DNA from: an uncultured Syntrophobacterales bacterium
GTDB lineage: Bacteria > Desulfobacterota > Syntrophia > Syntrophales > UBA5619
NCBI GenBank assembly: GCA_903903205.1
Contig: CAIUXU010000133.1
Coordinates: forward strand, 1 to 11,300
Length of the DNA: 11,300 nt
Direction: 5' to 3'
The position numbers were made by a program, and so were the translations under genes. The notes beneath the pieces were generated by a model that searched no databases, was not told the DNA's origin, and saw only the letters and a program-made list of their open reading frames with translations. Positions 6,135 through 11,300 of this stretch are shown here, piece by piece. Numbering within the stretch: the stretch's first letter is position 1; each line of letters begins with the position of its first letter.

Positions 6135-8135
6135 ATGGAAACGACAAAAACTAATCCCGATATGCTTGTTGAGGCCAAGGAGATCTGGCCGACGGCGGAA
6201 CGAATCCTCGTCTGCATCGGACCCAATCCCCTTTCCATCCGCCTTATCCGCGCGGCTTGCAGAATGGCGGCCGGATTCAGGGCCGAGTGGATCGCGGTAC
6301 ATGTAGAGGCACCTTTCCGCTTTAAACCGTCACAAGAGGACTTGAATACCCTGGCAGAGCATATGCGAATCGCAGAAAGCCTGGGTGCGGAAACCGCAAC
6401 ACTGACAGGATATAAGGTGAGCGACGCCATTCTTAACTATGCCCGGCAACGCAACGTCAGCAAGATCATCATCGGCAAACCAACCCACCCGCGTTGGAAG
6501 GACAAACTGCTGGGATCGATATTGGATGAGATCGTTCGGGGAAGCGGCGACATCGAGATTTGCGTGATCACGGGGGATTCGTCGGAAGCCCCAGCGAAAC
6601 CCAGGATCAAAACCCATCCGCATAAAATCAAACCGAAAGAATGGCTCTGGTGCCTTTTGGATGTGGCCATAAGCACCGCACTTGCCGGTCTCATGTTCCC
6701 CTATTTTGACCGGACGGATATTGCCATGATCTATCTTCTCGGCATCGTGATCACGTCAATGCTAACCGGGCGGTGGCCGGCCCTTGCCGCCACGTTGTTA
6801 AGCGTAGCCGCATTCGACTTCTTTTTTGTGCCGCCCTATTTTACCTTCGCAGTGAACGATATCCGTTTTGTTGTAACCTTTGGCGTCATGTTCGTTGTGG
6901 CCTATGTCATCTCACAACTGACTCTGCGTATCCGCGAACAGTCGGAAGCATCGAGAAAGCGTGAAAGGAACACGGCTGCCCTGTATGCACTGAGCCGTCA
7001 GTTGGCCCGGGAACGCAAGAAGGAGAGAATCTACGACGTCGCCGCCAAGCACATCAGTGAAGTATTTCAAAGCCGGATTGTTTTCCTCGCCTTTGACGAA
7101 AAAGGGGAATTGGCGGTTCTGGAGACCAGAGCGGGAACCTTTGCTGTCGACCGGAAGGAGATTAGTGTCGCCCGGTGGGTTTTCGACAACCGGCACTCCG
7201 CCGGTCTGGATACCGATACGCACCCTGGGGCCAAAGCGCTCTATCTGCCGATGGTCTCCTCTTCCGGTGTTGTGGGAGTTGTAGGCGTTCTTCCGGAGGA
7301 TGCCCAAAGGAGGTTCGATTCCGAGGACGTCCATTTTCTTGAAAGCCTCGTGAATCAAACCGCCATGGCCATGGAACGGGTCATGCTGGCCAAAGAGGTG
7401 CACGAAGAGCGGTTGAAAGCGGAAGGCGAGCATGTCAGGAATACATTTCTGAGTTCGGTCTCTCACGATTTGAGGTCGCCGCTGGCGGTTGTGGCGGGAG
7501 CGGCCAGCACGCTCCTGGAAAAGGACGCATCCCTCGACAGGCCGGCCCGCATGGAACTGCTCCACACCATCCATGAGGAGGCAGACCGCCTGGAGCGCAT
7601 CATCCGCAATGTCCTGAATCTTACCCGTCTTGAATCCGGCCAAATAGCTGTTCGCAAGGAGTGGCAACCCCTGGAGGAAATCTTCGGGGTTATTCTAAAC
7701 CGTTACTCCGACCGCCTCGCGGAGCGACACCTGGAATTGAAAATACCTCCGGACCTCCCCCTTTTCCCCTTTGATACCCTTTTGATGGAGCAGGTGCTAT
7801 CAAATTTGATGGAGAATGCCCTGCGGCATACCCCAAACGGTACCCCTGTAGACATCACCGTGACTCCGCAGAAATCAGCCGTCATGATCGAAATCGCCGA
7901 CCGTGGCCCTGGCATACCCGTCCACGAAGAAGAGGCCATTTTTACCAAGTTTACCCGCAGCACCAACACCCGGATGGGCACAGGAATCGGCCTATCCATC
8001 TGCCGCGCGATCATCGAGGCGCACGGCGGACGCATCTGGACAGAAAACCGTACGGGTGGCGGAGCCATATTCAAGTTCGTCATCCCCATCGAGGGAACAC
8101 CACCAGCCATGATACCTGAAAAGGAATCGCCATGA
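6135..8135 (+). CDS. KdpD-like sensor histidine kinase lacking the N-terminal KdpD domain
   Basis: 666 residues, against roughly 900 for E. coli KdpD. The domains in order are: UspA-like domain (about 21-147, with the KdpD-typical K-P-T-H-P-R-W-K-D-K-L-L-G-S segment), four membrane helices of the DUF4118 type (about 170-263), a coiled linker (265-300), a GAF domain (about 300-418), dimerisation/phosphoacceptor helix with S-V-S-H-D-L-R-S-P-L (His444) and an ATPase domain with N-L-M-E-N-A-L-R-H (N-box, 557-565), D-R-G-P-G-I-P (589-595) and G-T-G-I-G-L (615-620). All kinase motifs are intact, so the enzyme should be active. The N-terminal Walker-type KdpD domain (about 210 residues) is absent and no trace of it is seen upstream; an in-frame stop lies at 6105. 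The kinase overlaps the response regulator by 4 bp. No kdpFABC genes are in the window, so control of potassium transport is only a family-based guess. Confidence 0.93.
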   Translation: METTKTNPDMLVEAKEIWPTAERILVCIGPNPLSIRLIRAACRMAAGFRAEWIAVHVEAPFRFKPSQEDLNTLAEHMRIAESLGAETATLTGYKVSDAILNYARQRNVSKIIIGKPTHPRWKDKLLGSILDEIVRGSGDIEICVITGDSSEAPAKPRIKTHPHKIKPKEWLWCLLDVAISTALAGLMFPYFDRTDIAMIYLLGIVITSMLTGRWPALAATLLSVAAFDFFFVPPYFTFAVNDIRFVVTFGVMFVVAYVISQLTLRIREQSEASRKRERNTAALYALSRQLARERKKERIYDVAAKHISEVFQSRIVFLAFDEKGELAVLETRAGTFAVDRKEISVARWVFDNRHSAGLDTDTHPGAKALYLPMVSSSGVVGVVGVLPEDAQRRFDSEDVHFLESLVNQTAMAMERVMLAKEVHEERLKAEGEHVRNTFLSSVSHDLRSPLAVVAGAASTLLEKDASLDRPARMELLHTIHEEADRLERIIRNVLNLTRLESGQIAVRKEWQPLEEIFGVILNRYSDRLAERHLELKIPPDLPLFPFDTLLMEQVLSNLMENALRHTPNGTPVDITVTPQKSAVMIEIADRGPGIPVHEEEAIFTKFTRSTNTRMGTGIGLSICRAIIEAHGGRIWTENRTGGGAIFKFVIPIEGTPPAMIPEKESP

Positions 8136-8836
8136 AGGAAAACCAAGCCACCATACTCTTGATCGAGGATGAACAGCAGATGCGGCGATTTCTCCGGGTA
8201 ACGCTGCAAAGTGAAAAATATAAGGTGCTTGAGGCAGAGACTGCCACAGACGGACTCTCTCAAGCAGCGACACGCAGCCCCGACATTGTCCTTCTCGATT
8301 TGGGGCTTCCCGATATGGACGGCCTTGAGGTCATCGAAAAACTGCGGGAATGGTCCGTTGTGCCCGTAATCATCATCTCGGCAAGGGAACAGGAAGGGGA
8401 TAAGATAAAAGCCCTCGACAGAGGGGCGGACGACTATTTGACAAAGCCTTTTTGTTCCGGTGAGTTGCTTGCCAGAATCCGCGTCGCCCTCCGACATTCG
8501 GGACCCAAAAGCCCGGAGCAGCGGGACGCAGTTTTTGTAGCCGAAGAATTGAGGATCGACTTCCTCAAAAGGCAGGTTTATTGCGGGTCTCAGGAGATTC
8601 ACCTGACACCTATTGAATACCGGTTGTTGACGGTTCTCGTTCGGAATGCCGGCAGGGTCATGACCCACCGGCAAATCCTCAAAGAGGTCTGGGGGCCTCC
8701 CTACGTCGAGCAGACACATTACCTACGCGTCTTCATGAACCAGTTGAGAAAGAAAATCGAGGCCGATTCTACCCGCCCACGCTTTCTGCTGAACGAACCG
8801 GGAATCGGCTACCGTTTTAAGCCGGATCTTGAGTAG
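8132..8836 (+). CDS. kdpE: KdpE-like OmpR-family response regulator
   Basis: 234 residues, the usual length. The receiver domain (about 6-118) has the acidic pair Glu12-Asp13, the phosphoacceptor Asp56 (I-V-L-L-D-L-G-L-P), Ser83 (I-I-S-A-R-E) and Lys105 (Y-L-T-K-P-F). The OmpR-type winged-helix DNA-binding domain (about 133-231) shows L-T-P-I-E-Y-R-L-L, the recognition region around V-M-T-H-R-Q-I-L-K-E-V-W-G and the C-terminal G-I-G-Y-R-F hairpin. The whole protein, especially W-G-P-P-Y-V-E-Q-T-H-Y-L-R-V, matches KdpE. The ATG overlaps the kinase stop (ATGA), so the two are translationally coupled and are cognate partners. No clear terminator follows; the next operon's promoter begins only about 20 bp downstream, so some readthrough into the aromatic leader is possible. 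Confidence 0.93.
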   Translation: MKENQATILLIEDEQQMRRFLRVTLQSEKYKVLEAETATDGLSQAATRSPDIVLLDLGLPDMDGLEVIEKLREWSVVPVIIISAREQEGDKIKALDRGADDYLTKPFCSGELLARIRVALRHSGPKSPEQRDAVFVAEELRIDFLKRQVYCGSQEIHLTPIEYRLLTVLVRNAGRVMTHRQILKEVWGPPYVEQTHYLRVFMNQLRKKIEADSTRPRFLLNEPGIGYRFKPDLE

Positions 8837-8855
8837 CGATAGGGTGATTTTTTTC

Positions 8856-8884
8856 TTGACAACCCGGGAAAGCTGTGTTTTTAT
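8856..8884 (+). promoter_or_regulatory. Probable sigma-70 promoter of the aromatic operon
   Basis: A perfect TTGACA (8856-8861) is followed after 17 bp by TTTTAT (8879-8884, four of six matches to TATAAT). Transcription would start near 8890-8895, about 35 bp before the leader peptide start. Read from sequence only. Confidence 0.6.
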
Positions 8885-8914
8885 CCTCTCTCAATTTACG
8901 GGAAATATGCAAGG

Positions 8915-9078
8915 CGGGCAGAAGAGATGGCAACGAAAATAATATCCAACAACTGGTATTGGTTTTATTACTTTTACGCACCGGTCTGCCCGATGCTTAG
9001 GAGGACGTAAGGGAAACCCTACAACGTAGTTAAACTAAGCCATGGACAGACCTTAAAAACGCTGCCCATGGCTTTTTT
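8915..9078 (+). promoter_or_regulatory. trp-type transcription attenuator of the aromatic operon
   Basis: Four complementary segments were found by hand. Segment 1 (CGGGCAGA, 8915-8922), just before the leader ATG, pairs perfectly over 8 bp with TCTGCCCG (8985-8992) in segment 2. Segment 2 (8983-9000) also pairs with segment 3 (9035-9052) as GGTCTG/CAGACC and GCTTAG/CTAAGC around a 6-base internal loop; this is the antiterminator. Segment 3 also contains the 5' arm of the terminator (9037-9045), whose other arm is segment 4 (9066-9074). A ribosome stalled on the aromatic codons 8954-8977 would cover segment 1 but leave segment 2 free, favouring the antiterminator. A ribosome that reaches the stop at 9008 would cover segment 2 and allow termination. 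With no translation, the 1:2 stem forms and termination also wins. Confidence 0.88.
8927..9010 (+). CDS. Aromatic-rich leader peptide (27 aa)
   Basis: Short reading frame ATG to TAA. It encodes M-A-T-K-I-I-S-N-N, then eight aromatic residues in a row (W-Y-W-F-Y-Y-F-Y, codons at 8954-8977), then A-P-V-C-P-M-L-R-R-T. The run holds two Trp, two Phe and four Tyr. No comparable peptide would be expected by chance directly before an aromatic pathway operon. The ribosome site is weak (AGAAGAG just before the ATG) and lies next to attenuator segment 1, so its availability may itself be controlled. The peptide acts by being translated, not as a product. It is the sensor of charged tRNA-Trp, tRNA-Tyr and tRNA-Phe for the downstream genes. 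Confidence 0.9.
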   Translation: MATKIISNNWYWFYYFYAPVCPMLRRT

Positions 9079-9085
9079 GTTTTTT
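9037..9085 (+). terminator. Attenuator terminator (hairpin 3:4)
   Basis: Stem AAGCCATGG (9037-9045) with CCATGGCTT (9066-9074), extended inward by CAG/CTG across an A-C mismatch, followed by TTTTTTGTTTTTT (9073-9085). A strong intrinsic terminator that competes with the antiterminator at 8983-9052. Confidence 0.9.
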
Positions 9086-9122
9086 GGCCGTGGCGGTGCA
9101 CAAAAGCTCTCCACGGCCTTTT
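9086..9122 (+). terminator. Second terminator-like hairpin in the leader
   Basis: Perfect 8-bp stem GGCCGTGG (9086-9093) / CCACGGCC (9111-9118), 17-base loop, then TTTT (9119-9122). It starts directly after the T tract of the first terminator and ends 9 bp before the DAHP synthase ribosome site. It may back up the first terminator or shape the mRNA 5' end after readthrough. Confidence 0.65.
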
Positions 9123-9142
9123 GATTCAAGCGAGGTGAAGAA

Positions 9143-10171
9143 ATGATTATTCTGATGAAAAAAAATGCGACGGAAGAACAGATCAACCAGGTAACCGAAT
9201 GGGTCGCGTCGGTGGGCTACCAGACCCACCTCTCCCGTGGCGTGGAGCGAACGATCATCGGCGCCATCGGGGACGACCGGGGCAGGATCCAACTGAAATC
9301 GGCGGCCTACCTTCCCGGCGTGGAAAAGGTCGTGCCGATCCTGAAACCCTACAAACTAGCGGGACGGGAGTTCCAGGCGAAGGATACGGTCATCCAGATT
9401 GGCGATGTCCGGATCGGCGGTCCCGGATTCACCGTTATCGCCGGCCCCTGTTCGGTCGAAAGCGAAGAGCAGATGCTGGAATGCGGCTTCGTCGCCAAAA
9501 AGGCAGGGGCGAAGATCCTCCGCGGCGGCGCCTTCAAACCGCGAACATCGCCCTACAGCTTCCAGGGGATGGAGGAGGAGGGGCTGAAGCTCCTCAAGAT
9601 GGTCGGGGAAAAGACGGGGATGCCTGTCGTAACGGAGGTGATGAACACGACGGACGTGGATATGATCGAGGAGTACAGCGACATCCTTCAGGTCGGCGCC
9701 CGCAACGTCCAGAACTTTGCGCTGCTCAAGAGGGTCGGCCAGTGCAAAAAGCCGGTTCTTCTCAAGCGGGGCCTGATGACAACGATCGAGGAACTTTTGA
9801 TGTCGGCGGAATACATCCTCTCTTCGGGAAACGCGCAGGTCATCCTCTGCGAACGGGGAATTCGCACCTTCGAGACGGCAACCCGGAACACGCTTGACAT
9901 CAGCGCCGTTCCGGTGCTCAAAGAGCTGACCCACCTGCCGGTTATCATCGATCCGAGCCATGCCGCCGGCCATGCGAAATACATCATCCCGCTGACCCGG
10001 GCGGCCGTGGCCGTGGGAGCGGACGGCGTTATCGTCGAGATCCATCCGGAACCGGAGAAGGCCGTCTGCGACGGTCCCCAGTCGCTCCGGCCGGAGCAGT
10101 TCTACCGGCTTATGGACGAAGTCAAGATTCTGGAAGCCGCAATGCGGGACGGAATCGGGGGACTCCGATGA
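9143..10171 (+). CDS. aroF: 3-deoxy-7-phosphoheptulonate (DAHP) synthase, type I-beta with N-terminal regulatory domain
   Basis: 342-residue cytoplasmic enzyme for the first step of the shikimate pathway: phosphoenolpyruvate plus erythrose 4-phosphate to DAHP. Residues 1 to about 75 form a ferredoxin-like regulatory domain of the kind that gives Tyr/Phe feedback inhibition in the Thermotoga maritima enzyme. The barrel carries G-P-C-S-V-E-S (101-107), G-G-A-F-K-P-R-T-S-P-Y-S-F-Q-G (128-142), L-L-K-R-G (206-210) and D-P-S-H-A-A-G-H (270-277). The likely metal ligands Cys103, His273, Glu299 and Asp310 are each one residue on from those I recall for T. maritima. Ribosome site GAGGTGA at 9132-9138. 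The gene is under two levels of aromatic control: attenuation in the leader and probable allosteric inhibition. It overlaps aroB by 4 bp. The aroF symbol follows common usage for this family; it is not an orthologue of E. coli AroF. Confidence 0.95.
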   Translation: MIILMKKNATEEQINQVTEWVASVGYQTHLSRGVERTIIGAIGDDRGRIQLKSAAYLPGVEKVVPILKPYKLAGREFQAKDTVIQIGDVRIGGPGFTVIAGPCSVESEEQMLECGFVAKKAGAKILRGGAFKPRTSPYSFQGMEEEGLKLLKMVGEKTGMPVVTEVMNTTDVDMIEEYSDILQVGARNVQNFALLKRVGQCKKPVLLKRGLMTTIEELLMSAEYILSSGNAQVILCERGIRTFETATRNTLDISAVPVLKELTHLPVIIDPSHAAGHAKYIIPLTRAAVAVGADGVIVEIHPEPEKAVCDGPQSLRPEQFYRLMDEVKILEAAMRDGIGGLR

Positions 10172-11259
10172 ATCAGCTGAAGGCGAATGTCGGAAAGGCC
10201 GACCATTCTTACAAAATATACATCGGCGAGGAGATTCTGGACCACGTCGGAATGACCCTGGCCAAGGATGGCCGGGCGAAGCGGCATGTCATCGTCACGG
10301 ATACCCGTATTGACGCCCTGCACGGGGAGCGGGTGCAGGCCGCGCTCGAAAAGATGGATCTCCGGGTTGAGCGGATCACCGTGCCGCCCGGAGAAGAGGC
10401 CAAGGGGATAGAGACGGTGCTAACCGTCACCGAGCGCCTGACCGCGCTCGGTGCGGACCGGCAAACCATTCTGATCGCGCTGGGCGGCGGCGTCATCGGC
10501 GATCTGACCGGTTTTGCCGCCTCGATCTACCTGCGGGGAATCCCTGTGATCCAGATCCCGACAACCCTCCTCGCCCAGGTGGACAGCAGCATCGGTGGAA
10601 AGACCGGGGTGGACACCGCCGCCGGGAAAAACCTGCTCGGAACCTTCAAGCAGCCAAAAACAGTTTTTATCGACATCGCCTTCCTGCGGACGCTGCCTGA
10701 CGAGATTTTCCGCAGCGGTTTGGCCGAGGTGATCAAATGCGGAGTCATCAAATCACCCGGGTTGCTGGACGATCTGGAAAGGGCGGCGGCAAGCGGCGGC
10801 CTGCGGGAGGCGGCCTTTCTTGAACGGATCATCGCGACGGCCTGTCGGATCAAGAAGGAAATCGTCGAACTTGACGAACAGGACCATGGGCTGCGGCGAA
10901 TCCTGAACTTCGGCCACACGGTCGGCCACGCCGTCGAGGCGTCCTCCGGCTATGCGCTTTCCCACGGCGAGTCCGTGGCCATCGGCATGGTCGCGGCGGC
11001 GCGCCTCTCCGCGAGACTTTGCGGCCTCCCGGCGGACGATGCAGCGCGGATCGCGGCGCTCATCCGCTCCGTCGGCTTGCCCGACCGGATTCCGGCGGAA
11101 ATGGATATCGAAGACGTTCTCTCGCGGCTATCTCTGGACAAGAAGAAGGAGGGTGGAACAATCCACTTCGTCATGATCCGGAAACTGGGAACCCCCTTTG
11201 TGAACGAAGGCATCCCGGAGGAGATCCTGCGGGATACGCTGAAAGGACTGAAAGCATGA
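10168..11259 (+). CDS. aroB: 3-dehydroquinate synthase
   Basis: 363 residues, a typical AroB length. Second step of the shikimate pathway: converts DAHP to 3-dehydroquinate using NAD and a divalent metal. Visible motifs: the NAD-binding G-G-G-V-I-G-D-L-T-G-F-A-A-S (106-119), I-P-T-T-L-L-A-Q-V-D-S-S-I-G-G-K-T-G (130-147), G-K-N-L-L-G-T-F-K-Q-P (153-163), L-A-E-V-I-K-C-G (185-192), L-N-F-G-H-T-V-G-H-A-V-E (246-257) and S-H-G-E-S-V-A-I-G-M (265-274). Predicted metal ligands are Glu187, His250 and His266. The ATG overlaps the DAHP synthase stop, and the aroB stop overlaps the next ATG, so the three genes are translationally coupled and share the upstream attenuator. Confidence 0.96.
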   Translation: MNQLKANVGKADHSYKIYIGEEILDHVGMTLAKDGRAKRHVIVTDTRIDALHGERVQAALEKMDLRVERITVPPGEEAKGIETVLTVTERLTALGADRQTILIALGGGVIGDLTGFAASIYLRGIPVIQIPTTLLAQVDSSIGGKTGVDTAAGKNLLGTFKQPKTVFIDIAFLRTLPDEIFRSGLAEVIKCGVIKSPGLLDDLERAAASGGLREAAFLERIIATACRIKKEIVELDEQDHGLRRILNFGHTVGHAVEASSGYALSHGESVAIGMVAAARLSARLCGLPADDAARIAALIRSVGLPDRIPAEMDIEDVLSRLSLDKKKEGGTIHFVMIRKLGTPFVNEGIPEEILRDTLKGLKA

Positions 11260-11300
11260 ACCCGAGGATTCTGTTGGAACTCAGAGAGAAGATCGAGGAG
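11256..11300 (+). CDS. Start of next gene, probably chorismate mutase/prephenate dehydratase
   Basis: Fifteen codons before the window ends: M-N-P-R-I-L-L-E-L-R-E-K-I-E-E. The L-x-x-L-R-x-K-I pattern is the usual opening of AroQ-type chorismate mutase domains, as at the N-terminus of PheA P-proteins. The start overlaps the aroB stop (ATGA). Position in an aromatic operon supports the call, but the fragment is short. Confidence 0.5.
   Translation, partial: MNPRILLELREKIEE

Noticed and set aside
9356..10045. 229-codon minus-strand frame within the DAHP synthase gene
   Set aside because: Shadow of the real coding frame; composition and lack of motifs mark it as non-coding.

Overview
The window reads as a fairly GC-rich chromosome segment from a Gram-negative, probably anaerobic bacterium. 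A fused gamma-alpha 2-oxoacid:ferredoxin oxidoreductase, a compact lipid/polyketide-type operon, a beta-type DAHP synthase and a REP-like palindrome together fit a deltaproteobacterial (Desulfobacterota, perhaps Syntrophales-like) host. That assignment is inference from gene content; no taxonomic marker gene is present. There are no rRNA or tRNA genes, CRISPR arrays or intact insertion sequences.

Layout. (1) 25-1656, plus strand: acyl carrier protein, PlsC-type acyltransferase and phosphopantetheinyl transferase, tightly packed; probably the 3' end of a longer acyl/polyketide operon that begins before the window. (2) 1664-1688: a near-perfect palindrome between convergent operons. (3) 4604-1721, minus strand: small membrane protein, then the alpha and beta subunits of a KorAB-type oxidoreductase. 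(4) 4418-5128: a 256-bp segment holding the 5' part and leader of the membrane-protein gene is directly repeated 455 bp away; the second copy is truncated. (5) 5387-5905: an AT-rich gene for a secreted coiled-coil protein of unknown function. (6) 6135-8836: an orphan KdpD/KdpE-like two-component pair whose kinase lacks the usual N-terminal KdpD domain. (7) 8856-11300: the start of an aromatic amino acid operon: promoter, leader peptide, attenuator, DAHP synthase, 3-dehydroquinate synthase and the first codons of a third gene that looks like chorismate mutase/prephenate dehydratase.

The most striking element is the leader of the aromatic operon. A 27-residue leader peptide (8927-9010) carries eight consecutive aromatic codons (Trp-Tyr-Trp-Phe-Tyr-Tyr-Phe-Tyr). 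The surrounding RNA has all four segments of a trp-type attenuator: a 1:2 stem that includes the region just before the leader start codon, a 2:3 antiterminator and a 3:4 terminator with a long T tract. A second terminator-like hairpin lies just before the first structural gene. The composition of the aromatic run implies that shortage of any one of Trp, Tyr or Phe could stall the ribosome and open the common pathway. Other points of interest are a PPTase whose two halves appear in the reverse order to Sfp, and the duplicated membrane-gene leader that is conserved better than the coding sequence it precedes.
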